Of a stretch of 64,000 nucleotides of DNA, positions 53,499 through 63,545 are shown piece by piece; within the stretch, counting starts at the first letter, position 1, and each line of letters opens with the position of its first letter. The DNA is from Gemmatimonas sp. (GTDB lineage: Bacteria; Gemmatimonadota; Gemmatimonadetes; Gemmatimonadales; Gemmatimonadaceae). A program made the translations under genes and the position numbers. Below the pieces are notes generated by a model. It saw nothing but the letters and a program-made list of their open reading frames with translations, made no database searches and was not told the origin of the DNA. The stretch spans positions 124,001 through 188,000 of the forward strand of contig NZ_JANPLK010000049.1 in NCBI RefSeq assembly GCF_031426495.1, written 5' to 3'.

Positions 53499-55349
53499 TT
53501 ACTTCGACGCCGTCGCGAGGCGCCGGATCTCACCGGCCATCGTCTTCACCCGCGCGCCGTCCTTGGCGCCGGCCACGTCCTTGTCCACTTGCAATGCCAG
53601 CGCGTTGAGCGCCGTCGCGCGCGCCAACCCAGACTTCATCTCCGCCGCATCGAGCGCCGCGTAGATCGCCGCCGTACGATCGGACGCCAGTCCGTCGCCA
53701 CGCACCAGCTGGTCGAGGTACGAGCGCACGACCACGAATGCCGGCGGCCACGTCATCTTCGGCTGGCTTTGCGGATTGTAATCCGTGAAGGTCACCAGCT
53801 TCGCCGCCGCGATCTCGTTCGCCGACAGCTGCGCACTTGGCGTCAGCTCGAGAATGTCCATGCCACGATCGAGTTCGGACGAGAAGATCAGGCCATTCCA
53901 GTAGTACGCGCCCCATGAGCCGCCGATCGTGTTGCTGCGCGGACGCGCACCAGGCGTCTGCGCCGCCGCGGCGGCGGCAGGTACGTCCACCGGCTGTGGC
54001 GGATCGATCGACCCGCGATCGAAGTAGCCGATTTCGAACGCTTTGTCGGGGTCGGTGAAGTCCATGATGTTGACGCCGCCCTGGTACCAGCCCTGCACGT
54101 ACAGGTCGCGTCCCGGCACGGGGATGATGCCACCATTATGCGACACGCAATTCTCTTCAGCCGTCTGCGCTGACGGCAGCTTGAAGTAGGCGCGCTGATT
54201 CTGCTTCTTTTTCGCGTCGAGCGAGATCACCGTGTTGCCGCCGAGCTCGATCATGCTCGAGGCCTGACACATCGGGCCCGTGCCGCCGCCCCATTCGTCC
54301 GTCTGAATCAGCTTCTTGCCATCGTTGCTGAACGCCGCCGTGTGCCGACCCTGATAGTTGTTCGTGTCGGCGAGGGCACTGATTCGGAACGGCTTCTCGG
54401 GGTTCGAAATGTCCACGAGAATGGAGTGCGTCGAGCAGGACGCCGCGAGCAGATTCAACGCCGGATACGCCGTCACGTCATGGCAGTTGCGCGGTCCGGT
54501 GGGCATGGCCGGATCGGGCGCCGGTCGTGCCGGACGACCCGCCCCTGCTGCGGCACGACGTGCGTCCGCCGGTGCGCAGAAGCGCATGCACTCGCTCGCA
54601 CCATCCAATCCGGTGAACACGCGCGCGCCGGGAATCACCTTGGCCTGCTCGGGGCGATCGAGCTGCACCTTGATGATGTCGAGCTGGAACAGCGAGTTCG
54701 TGGGGTCAGCCGGATCCGTGCCGTTCTTGCACCCGGCCAGCTCGGTCTCGGGCCGCGCCGCCTGTTGTCCTGACACGTAGATGTAAATCGTGCGAGGATC
54801 GGTCGGGCTGGGCACGATCGTGTGCGTGTGCGAGCCTTTGCAGGTCTGCACGTTCTTCACGAGCTTCGGTGCCTTCGGATTGGACACGTCGAAGATGCGC
54901 ACGCCAGCCATGTGATCCTTCGGATCCTGCACGCCGCCGCTCCCGCAGTCGTTGCGATTCCCCGCGCCTTCAGCGGAGATAAACAGCAGGTTGCCGTAGA
55001 TGGACGGGTCGCCCTGCGAAGTGATGCACTGGACGACCGCCGTCATCGTCGGCTTGGCGGGGTCCGTGATGTCCCAGATCGAGAAACCGGCGAAGTTCGC
55101 CTGGTAGACGTAGTGGGTGCCGAAGGCGAGGTCGGAGTTGACGAACGTCAGGCCGCGCACCGTGTCGAACTGCGCCGGCTTTGGCGTAAACGACAGGAGC
55201 TTCATGTTGCTCGCCGCGACGCCTGCGTCCAATCGACCCGGCTTCAGGTTGTTCCGGGGATCTGACTTGCTCGGGTACGTCTGTGCTGACGCGAGCGTCG
55301 GCACGACGGCAGTCGCGAACAGCAGGATCAAGCCACGCATGACGCGCAT
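53499..55349 (-). CDS. Secreted LVIVD-repeat beta-propeller protein
   Basis: A 616-residue exported protein with a signal peptide to about residue 22 (ASAQ). Repeated LVIVD-type blades are seen: FSIWDITDPAKPTM, GVRIFDVSNPKAPKLV, SILVDISNPEKPFRI, VNIMDFTDPDKAFEI. Conserved Cys (VQCITSQGD, QTCKGSHTH, AGCKNG, RFCAP, RNCHD) and His residues (SHTHT, CHDVT, GRHTAAF) suggest disulfides and a metal site. Function unknown for the family. GGAG lies 9 nt upstream of its start. It follows the DUF305 gene by 63 bases, so the two probably share an mRNA. Confidence 0.85.
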   Translation of the reverse strand: MRVMRGLILLFATAVVPTLASAQTYPSKSDPRNNLKPGRLDAGVAASNMKLLSFTPKPAQFDTVRGLTFVNSDLAFGTHYVYQANFAGFSIWDITDPAKPTMTAVVQCITSQGDPSIYGNLLFISAEGAGNRNDCGSGGVQDPKDHMAGVRIFDVSNPKAPKLVKNVQTCKGSHTHTIVPSPTDPRTIYIYVSGQQAARPETELAGCKNGTDPADPTNSLFQLDIIKVQLDRPEQAKVIPGARVFTGLDGASECMRFCAPADARRAAAGAGRPARPAPDPAMPTGPRNCHDVTAYPALNLLAASCSTHSILVDISNPEKPFRISALADTNNYQGRHTAAFSNDGKKLIQTDEWGGGTGPMCQASSMIELGGNTVISLDAKKKQNQRAYFKLPSAQTAEENCVSHNGGIIPVPGRDLYVQGWYQGGVNIMDFTDPDKAFEIGYFDRGSIDPPQPVDVPAAAAAAQTPGARPRSNTIGGSWGAYYWNGLIFSSELDRGMDILELTPSAQLSANEIAAAKLVTFTDYNPQSQPKMTWPPAFVVVRSYLDQLVRGDGLASDRTAAIYAALDAAEMKSGLARATALNALALQVDKDVAGAKDGARVKTMAGEIRRLATASK

Positions 55350-55412
55350 CGGTTCACACTCCGGTGGTGGGGATGGGTAGGACGGATCGCCAGCTGGCGC
55401 TGTCTGTCCGGG

Positions 55413-56036
55413 TTACTTCGGGGGGAGCTTGGCGAGCAGGCTGCGCATGATGCCGATCTCGGCGGTCTGCGCACTCACCACATCGTTGGCGAAGATGTTG
55501 GCGTCGACTTCCTGACCGGCGCCTTTCACCTTGAAGAGATCATCGACCATCTTGATCGCGCCCTCGTGGTGCTTGATCATGCCGATCAGGAAGGCCCGAT
55601 CGAACGCGACACCCTTCGAGGTGTCGAGCTCCGCGATTTCCTCATCCGTCAGCATGCCGTCCATTCGCATGTTGTGCCAGGACGCGGTGTCCGGCGCGAG
55701 CTGCTCGTGTCGGCGGAGCCACTGCTGCATGATATCGATCTCGGGCACCTGCGACTGATCGATCTTCCGGGAAAGCTTGAGCACCTGCGGGTTGGCGCCG
55801 TTCTTTTCCGCCAGGCGCGACATCACGATCGCCTGCGCATGGTGGGCGATCATCCCCTGCATGAATTCCACGTCCGCCTTGGTGTAGATCGCACCCTTCG
55901 GGATAACGATCTCGGGGCCCATGCGGTGCATGCTGTGGTCCATGCCCGCCATACCGCTTTGCGCGGACGCAAGCGACGAGGCGCCGGTCAACAGGGCAAT
56001 GACCGAAAGGGCGAGAATCGGACGGCGGGCCATCAT
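55413..56036 (-). CDS. Secreted DUF305-domain protein
   Basis: A 207-residue exported protein. Signal peptide to about residue 26 (ASAQ), then a Met/His-rich segment (GMAGMDHSMHRMG) that could bind copper. The DUF305 four-helix domain (ferritin-like) follows, with its two hallmark motifs: GMIAHHAQAIVM and GMIKHHEGAIKM. The function of DUF305 is unproven, but genes often sit with copper resistance. ATG 56036 starts the signal; the open frame upstream to 56168 is unsupported. It precedes the LVIVD-propeller gene in the likely operon. Confidence 0.9.
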   Translation of the reverse strand: MMARRPILALSVIALLTGASSLASAQSGMAGMDHSMHRMGPEIVIPKGAIYTKADVEFMQGMIAHHAQAIVMSRLAEKNGANPQVLKLSRKIDQSQVPEIDIMQQWLRRHEQLAPDTASWHNMRMDGMLTDEEIAELDTSKGVAFDRAFLIGMIKHHEGAIKMVDDLFKVKGAGQEVDANIFANDVVSAQTAEIGIMRSLLAKLPPK

Positions 56037-56177
56037 GGCGTGTGTGCTCCGGAAAGGTGTCGACCCGGCGTGCGGGCTGGCGGACGGGAGAACCGTACGA
56101 TGCGTACCCATTGGACGATACGGCGTGTGCTGCCCCCGCACTAGGCGCAACACGGGTGGATCGCGCACGCCGCTCCG

Positions 56178-57095
56178 TCAGGCGATCGCGCCCACCGCCG
56201 TGATGAGACTCGCCCGCAGCACGCTCGCGCGTACGCTCAGCTCCCGTTGACGGCGCTGATATTCGTCTCGCCCTGCCGATGTCTCGACTTGCACCGGATC
56301 GAAGCCGATAGCACGCAGATCATACGGTCCGGCCTGCATATCCAGTACCCTCAGCTCAACCGCGAGTTCGAAGCAGCGCCACAGCAGATCGCTGCCGATC
56401 CACGGCATCGCCGTGAAGGCCCAGCGGTACAGGTCCATGTTGGCGTGGATGCAGCCGGGCTGCTCCGCGTCATGACGCGTAGACCACTCCAGCCTGACGC
56501 GGTTCAGCGGCTTGGCGGTCGGCGCGAAAAAGCGGAAGGCGTCGAAATGGCTGCAGGCCACGGGACGGCTCTCCACAAACTCGTCCACTTGGGCCTGGGG
56601 AAGCCTGAGCGGTGCAATCTCGGCGTGCCGCACGTCGTGCCCGCCATACACCAGCGCCCACTCGTGCATGCCGTAGCATCCGAAGTTCGCCGGGCGATCC
56701 CGTGTTGAACGCAGCACGTGCAGCACCTGACTGAGCGTCGCACGCCCCGCAGAAGAGATGGCGCTCGCGTTCCGCCGGATCACGCCGTCGGCCGCCCCAT
56801 ACACCGGCCCGGTGAAGCGGTCGCGAGCCTCCGGGCTGTCGACCAGCGACTCGTCGGGACCGGGGTGCCAGGTTTCCAACCGCCCGGCGGGAAAGTGGTA
56901 GTACTGAAACAGGAAATCGTAGACTGGATGCACCTCTCCTCGCGAACGCCGCTCACGACGCGGTTGCGTCCACTGCTGCACGCGCTCCCGATGCGCCGCG
57001 GCGCGTGCCTGCCACAGTGCAGTGGTCAACGCGGGCGCCGAGGACGTCGAGGACGTCGAGGACGTCGAGGTTCGATACATGGGGGAGTCGAGCAT
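56178..57095 (-). CDS. Protein of a family annotated as 3-methyladenine DNA glycosylase (function unproven)
   Basis: About 305 residues. The pattern ARAAAHRERVQQWTQPRRER, RRSRGEVHPVYDFLFQYYHF and LETWHPGPDE matches a family best known from actinobacteria, where it carries the name 3-methyladenine DNA glycosylase. I see no helix-hairpin-helix or AlkA/Tag/MPG motif, so the name may be an annotation artefact. Late conserved features are GCYGMHEWALVYGG and SHFDAFRFF. No signal peptide. Start uncertain: GTG 57113, ATG 57095 and ATG 57080 are all in frame. A 9-base tandem repeat encodes a Ser/Thr stretch near the N-terminus. Confidence 0.7.
   Translation of the reverse strand: MLDSPMYRTSTSSTSSTSSAPALTTALWQARAAAHRERVQQWTQPRRERRSRGEVHPVYDFLFQYYHFPAGRLETWHPGPDESLVDSPEARDRFTGPVYGAADGVIRRNASAISSAGRATLSQVLHVLRSTRDRPANFGCYGMHEWALVYGGHDVRHAEIAPLRLPQAQVDEFVESRPVACSHFDAFRFFAPTAKPLNRVRLEWSTRHDAEQPGCIHANMDLYRWAFTAMPWIGSDLLWRCFELAVELRVLDMQAGPYDLRAIGFDPVQVETSAGRDEYQRRQRELSVRASVLRASLITAVGAIA
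57040..57069 (-). repeat. 9-base tandem repeat within a coding region
   Basis: Three full copies of GAGGACGTC (plus-strand reading, 57040-57066) and a partial fourth. In the gene they encode an in-frame Ser-Thr-Ser type stretch near the N-terminus, so a change in copy number would lengthen or shorten the protein by three residues without shifting the frame. Confidence 0.85.
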
Positions 57096-57205
57096 GTCGA
57101 ACGGTACCAGCACACGCCAGCGCTGTCATCCGACCGAATCGTCCGCCAGCTCAGCCGCCATTAGCTTTCCGGGAGCCCTATTCCACCTGACGCCACTATC
57201 GCCGC

Positions 57206-58816
<1,611 letters not shown>

Positions 58817-58844
58817 TGCGTTGCGACCTGATTCGAGGAAGCAT

Positions 58845-60205
58845 ATGATGAACCCGACGCGATTGACGAAGGATGTGGTGGTGATTGCGGCGACCGTGTG
58901 CGCTACCACGGTGCTCACCGCGAAGCCGAACACGCTCGACGCGCGCGCCCGGTGTACGCTCATGCCCGGCAGCACACGCGCGCTACTGCGCGTCGAGCAG
59001 GACACAACACTGCCATACGGGGGCACCGGCGCATCGGCCCTGTCCTACAGCGTGGCGCCGCGCAGTGTGGCTGACACCTTTCGCGCCGTCGCCGGAACTC
59101 CGATGCCGGCGGCGCGCGTGCGCTTGCTCGGGTTGGACTCGGCCACGCGCGCGTTGTTCGCCGCCAACGGCATCACCGACAGCCAGCCCACCGCCTTCAT
59201 CCGCGCGGCGCCATACGGTGCCGACTGCGGAACCCTGCGGTGGACCGACACCATGCCCTTCGCGATTCGCGGTGAAGTGGGTACGTGCGCGCGACGCTTG
59301 CCTCGCGTGACCAGTGGATCGGAAACGCACCGGTGCTCATCATTCCCGATGTGTGGAGCTATCCGTATCCGCGCCGCGGTCGGCCGTATGGCGTCCCGAC
59401 GTCAGAGCCGCTCGCGTCGGCCGAGGCGATGTTCGGATTTCAGAGTGTGTTCGACGAACCGTTGCGCAGCACACCAGGCACGCCGGATGCGCGCGACGCG
59501 TCGGACCGTGCACGGACCACGCGCGTGACGGCTTGGGCGCGCGCCCACATGGCCGACGCGGACTTGGAGCCACTGCGCTCCACGATCCGCAACGCCGTAC
59601 TCAACACCGATTGGGAGCACGCACGGCGTTCGCCGAGCCGCCTGCGTGGTACCTACCGCGTGGACCTCGATGCGGATGGTGTGCCGCACAGCTGGTACTT
59701 CCGTACCCAGCCGCAGCTGGCGTATCGATGGCAAGCCGCCGAGCTGCGGCGCAGCACCGCGCAGATGCTCGAGTCGCCGCACATTACCGGCTATTCACTC
59801 GTGGGGAACGCCGCCGCGTCGTTAAGCAGGGTGAACGTGGACCGTGGTGATCGCATGGAGCAGCGCACGCTGGTCTGGCTCTACGCGGGCGATCGTCCAA
59901 CCACCGCCGGCAACGATACGGTTCGCGTGCTGCACGGACAGCTCGAGTTCATCCTTGGAGGCACCCCCGAGGGCGCATGGTCCGCACTGGAACCGTTCGC
60001 AACGCCGCTCAGTGTGCCAGACAGCATGATGCTGGCGCGCCTGGGGCGCATTGGGCGCGGCGACAAACAGCCGAAACTGTCGCTGACGCTGCGTCTCGAT
60101 GCACGCGGTGACATTCGCGCCGACACCACGTTCGTGCGCGATGGTCACCGGCTCCGGGTGCAGCTCGTGCGGGTCGATACCACCACGTCACGTCGCCTGT
60201 TCTGA
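58845..60205 (+). pseudogene. Secreted hypothetical protein gene with a single-base frameshift
   Basis: Two overlapping frames encode one protein. The first frame starts at ATG 58845 (AGGAAG upstream), encodes a signal peptide and about 140 residues, and reads GEVGTCARRLP at the break. The second frame continues GYVRATLASRDQWIGNAPV and runs to 60205 for a further 306 residues. The join is at the three-G run 59279-59281: one more G would give GTG GGG TAC and restore a single frame of about 452 residues. It could be a true mutation or a homopolymer error. I do not recognise the family; there are no membrane helices after the signal, and a Cys pair lies in the first third. Confidence 0.75.
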
Positions 60206-60256
60206 CCAGCGTTCCGGGCAGCCACCGCCGTCGCGCGTGATGCGTGCAGTCGCTCG

Positions 60257-62500
60257 CTACTTCAGCGTGGCCGCCCGCGCGTCGAACTGCTGGGCCAGCG
60301 CCGCCCGGTTCGTAGCCCGCAACATCACCGCGTAGTCGCGCAGCGTCTCAGCGAGGTCGGCCGACCCGTTGCCGATCTCGCGAATGGCCATCGCCCTCTT
60401 GTACAGGGCTTCTGCCTCGGCCTCGCGCTTGCCGTCGCGCAGCACACCAGCCAGGCCGTTCAGTGACACCGCGATCGACGCATGTTCGGGCGTATACAGC
60501 CGCTCCTTGGCTGCCAGCGCTTGCCGGAACAGCGGTTCGGCCTCCGCATAGCGCTTGAGCTTCCACAGTACCTCGGCCTGGTTGTTGATCACGCTCACGG
60601 TGAGCGGATGCTCTACCCCATACGCCCGTTCGAGGATGGGGCGGGCGCGGCCGTAGTACGCGTCTGCCTCGGCGTACTTGCCGTCGGAATACGCGATGGC
60701 GCCGATGTTGTTCAGCGTGCTGCCCACATCCGGATGCTCGCTTCCGAGCGACTGTTCCTGACGCTGCAGCGTGACCTTCCACAACGAGTCTGCCTGCGCA
60801 TTTCGCTTCTGCGCACGATAGACCGCGGCCAGTCCGCGCATGTCGCGCAGCGTGCGTGCATCATCGGGCGCGCGCGCGACCGCGTCGATGGCCAACACCC
60901 GTTGATACAACGATTCCGCCTCCGCGAGACGCGTTTGCCGCATGCGCACGGCCGCCATCATCGAGAGCGTGGTGGCCAGATCCGCATGCAGCGGTCCAAG
61001 CGCGCGCTCGCGGATGCGCTGTGCGCGCGTGAGGTACGCGTCCGCGACCGCGAGCTCCCCCCGATCGCGAGTGAGTTCGCCGAGCGACGTGAGTGTTTCG
61101 CCGAGCAGCACATCGTCCGGGCCCAGCAGGCGCTCGCGCGTGCGTAACACGTCTTCGAGCAGCACGCGCGCCTCGACGTACTTGCCGAGCGATGTCTGTA
61201 CGGTACCCATGGTTTGCATGAGCCGCGCCTGCAACAGGGGCTGCGACGCGAGGTCGGTGGAGACGCGACGGATGCCCTGTTCCAGCAGCGCCTGCGCCGT
61301 CATGTTCTGACGCCGCTGCACGTTGGGGTCGGACTGCCGGAACAGATTCACCATGAAGTCGGCCACTTCTTTCGCCGCTTCCGCTTCGCGCGCGGCCAGC
61401 TGTTCGGCGCGACGGGCGCGCACAAGGCCAACCGCCGCCATGACGCCGCTCGTGACCACCAACAGCGTGGCCACGCCCGCCGTGATGACGCCCACGCGAT
61501 GCCGCCGCACGAATTTCCCCACGCGGTAGCGTGTGCTCGGCGGACGCGCGGTGACCGGCTCATTGGCCAGATGTCGACGGATATCGGCGGCCAATGCATT
61601 GGCCGTTTCGTAGCGCTGCGACCGGTCGGGCTGCATCGCCTTCATGACGATCCAATCAAGATCGCCGCGCAGCGCCCGCTTGAGATGCCGCGCGTCGGTA
61701 CGACGCCGACCGGCGATACTCTCGCTGAGCGCCGCCGCCGTGGCAAGTCCAACACTCGGTGTCGGCGGGCTCGTGTCACCACTCACCAACCGCGCCAGGA
61801 ACTGGTGCAATCCCACTTCCGCCGGGTCGATCGGCAGGTGCCCCACGAGCAACTCGTACAGCATGACGCCCAGCGAGTAGATGTCCGCTCGGGTGTCCAC
61901 GTCCATCGATGCGTTGCTCGCCTGCTCCGGGCTCATGTAGGCCACGGTTCCCATGGCAAAACCCGCCATGGTCTTCGCCACCACCTCAGGGCCCTGTGGG
62001 CCGAGCGCTTTGGCGATCCCAAAGTCGATGATCTTCGGCTGCGGGTGACCTTCCTCGTCGGTGACAAGGATGTTGGACGGCTTGAGGTCGCGATGCACGA
62101 CGCCCTTCTGGTGGGCATGCTGCACCGCTTCGCAGATCCCGATGAACAGTTGCAGCCGATCGCGCACATTCATCCGTCGCGCATCGCAGAACTCGGTGAG
62201 CGGCAAACCGCGCACGAGCTCCATGGCGAAGTACGGCTGCCCGGTCTCGCTGCTGCCCGCGTGGAGCACGCGCGCGATGCCGGGATGATTCATCACCGCA
62301 AGCGCACGCCGCTCCGCGTCGAAGCGCGCCAGGACATCGCGCGTGTCGTCGAGCATGGTGCGCACCAGCTTCTGCGCCACGCGGCGCCGAACTGGTTCGG
62401 TCTCTTCCGCTTCGTACACCACCCCCATGCCGCCTTCTCCGAGCAGCTGGATGATGTCGTACGGGCCGATGCGCGCGGGGTGCAGCGTCCTACTACCCAT
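60257..62500 (-). CDS. Ser/Thr protein kinase with periplasmic TPR domain
   Basis: A 747-residue kinase. Catalytic motifs: GEGGMG (21-26), Lys44 in VAQKLV (an unusual VAxK), HRDLKPSN with Asp138, DFG with Asp159, GTVAYMSPEQ. One transmembrane helix at 336-360 is followed by about eight tetratricopeptide repeats (430-740, with LGKYVEARVLLEDVL, AEAESLYQRVLAI, YAEADAYYGRARPI and YAEAEPLFRQALA units). The TPR part should lie in the periplasm and bind proteins. It begins 19 bases after the stop of a small secreted protein gene, in a three-gene operon. Confidence 0.92.
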   Translation of the reverse strand: MGSRTLHPARIGPYDIIQLLGEGGMGVVYEAEETEPVRRRVAQKLVRTMLDDTRDVLARFDAERRALAVMNHPGIARVLHAGSSETGQPYFAMELVRGLPLTEFCDARRMNVRDRLQLFIGICEAVQHAHQKGVVHRDLKPSNILVTDEEGHPQPKIIDFGIAKALGPQGPEVVAKTMAGFAMGTVAYMSPEQASNASMDVDTRADIYSLGVMLYELLVGHLPIDPAEVGLHQFLARLVSGDTSPPTPSVGLATAAALSESIAGRRRTDARHLKRALRGDLDWIVMKAMQPDRSQRYETANALAADIRRHLANEPVTARPPSTRYRVGKFVRRHRVGVITAGVATLLVVTSGVMAAVGLVRARRAEQLAAREAEAAKEVADFMVNLFRQSDPNVQRRQNMTAQALLEQGIRRVSTDLASQPLLQARLMQTMGTVQTSLGKYVEARVLLEDVLRTRERLLGPDDVLLGETLTSLGELTRDRGELAVADAYLTRAQRIRERALGPLHADLATTLSMMAAVRMRQTRLAEAESLYQRVLAIDAVARAPDDARTLRDMRGLAAVYRAQKRNAQADSLWKVTLQRQEQSLGSEHPDVGSTLNNIGAIAYSDGKYAEADAYYGRARPILERAYGVEHPLTVSVINNQAEVLWKLKRYAEAEPLFRQALAAKERLYTPEHASIAVSLNGLAGVLRDGKREAEAEALYKRAMAIREIGNGSADLAETLRDYAVMLRATNRAALAQQFDARAATLK

Positions 62501-62519
62501 TAGGTACGCCTGAGCGACA

Positions 62520-62945
62520 TCAGTTCACGATGATGTCGGGGTCGATGACGACCGTCTGCGGGTTCGTGCCACCGCACGTGATGCGTATGACGTAGCGGTA
62601 CTTCTTGGCCGTGGCATTCCCTTTCACCTTGGACTTCGTACCGGCGCCGGAAGTCGGCGTGATGTTATTGGTGTTGTCGAATGGCCAGTCGTTCGGCTGG
62701 GCGATCTTCGGCTCGATCGTGACCGTCGCGTTGCCGCCGTTGTTGATCCAATCGATGTCCCCACCCTTATCGACGGACGCAACCCAGTTGTCGACATCGA
62801 GCGTGACCTGATTCGGTGCGACGCAGTCGGCTTTGATCTTGATCTTGTCGTTGGGTTTCAACGCGACCGCTTGTCTCGTGCCGCACGCGGCGACCAACGT
62901 CACTGAGGCGCCTCCCAGCGCCACCCACTTCATCGTGCTTCGCAT
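62520..62945 (-). CDS. Small secreted cupredoxin-like protein, paralogue A
   Basis: A 141-residue exported protein. The signal region ends in VAACG, which may be a lipobox (Cys about 21). The mature part is all-beta in appearance: ADCVAPNQVTLDVDNWVASV, GDIDWINNGGNATVTIEPK, WPFDN, KYRYVIRITC and the end VVIDPDIIVN. Two cysteines (ADC, ITC) should form a disulfide. The strand order recalls cupredoxins, but the copper ligands are absent. About a third of positions match the protein encoded next at 63005. ATG 62945 has GGAGG upstream; a longer frame to 62999 is unlikely. Role unknown. Confidence 0.75.
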   Translation of the reverse strand: MRSTMKWVALGGASVTLVAACGTRQAVALKPNDKIKIKADCVAPNQVTLDVDNWVASVDKGGDIDWINNGGNATVTIEPKIAQPNDWPFDNTNNITPTSGAGTKSKVKGNATAKKYRYVIRITCGGTNPQTVVIDPDIIVN

Positions 62946-63004
62946 CCAACCCTCCGTGGTCTCAATGATGGTTACATGCCTACGTCTTCGACTCACCACT
63001 CGCC

Positions 63005-63433
63005 TCAGTTGACAATCACGTCCGGATCAACCACGACTGAATCCGGCGGATTGTTCCCCGCCTGACAGACCAACTCGATGTCGTACTTGTAGCTGCCGCG
63101 TCCGTTGGGCCGCATACCGTTCGCGCGCGCCGGCTGTCCCTTGGTCGCATTGAACGGGCCACGCGACGCAAAGGGCCAGCCACTCGTCGCCTTCGGCCTG
63201 ACCGTGATGTTGTCGCTGTTGGCGTTCGCCGCGATGATCCACTCAATTTCGTCGCCCTGCTGCACGCGCACGTTCCATGGACTGACGGTGATTTCCGTCG
63301 AGTTCGGGCCGGCGCATCGCGCGCTCACGGTCACCTGCACCGTGGCTCGTGACGGCCATGGCTTGGCCGCCAACACCAGAGCCGTTGCCAGCAGCAAAGC
63401 GCCTACTCCGGCCGTCCGTCGTGTCGTGCGCAT
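63005..63433 (-). CDS. Small secreted cupredoxin-like protein, paralogue B
   Basis: A 142-residue exported protein with a signal peptide (about 1-23). Shared features with the next gene in order: ARCAGPN, WNVRVQQGDEIEWI, NITVRPK, GWPFAS, YKYDIELVC and the end VVVDPDVIVN. It differs in lacking a lipobox and having a longer basic insert near 95-110. The gene is first in the operon, with GGGAG 6 nt before the ATG. The pair followed by a kinase with a periplasmic protein-binding domain suggests they report to that kinase; this is inference from gene order. Confidence 0.75.
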   Translation of the reverse strand: MRTTRRTAGVGALLLATALVLAAKPWPSRATVQVTVSARCAGPNSTEITVSPWNVRVQQGDEIEWIIAANANSDNITVRPKATSGWPFASRGPFNATKGQPARANGMRPNGRGSYKYDIELVCQAGNNPPDSVVVDPDVIVN

Positions 63434-63545
63434 AACGCTCCCAAGAGTTCAAAATGTGATGACCGGCAATTGCGAGGTAGCTTGCCCGACCACGTAGCGC
63501 GGCGCAAGTGTGACGCCGCCGGAGGTCGTTCTAACCTCCCGCGCG

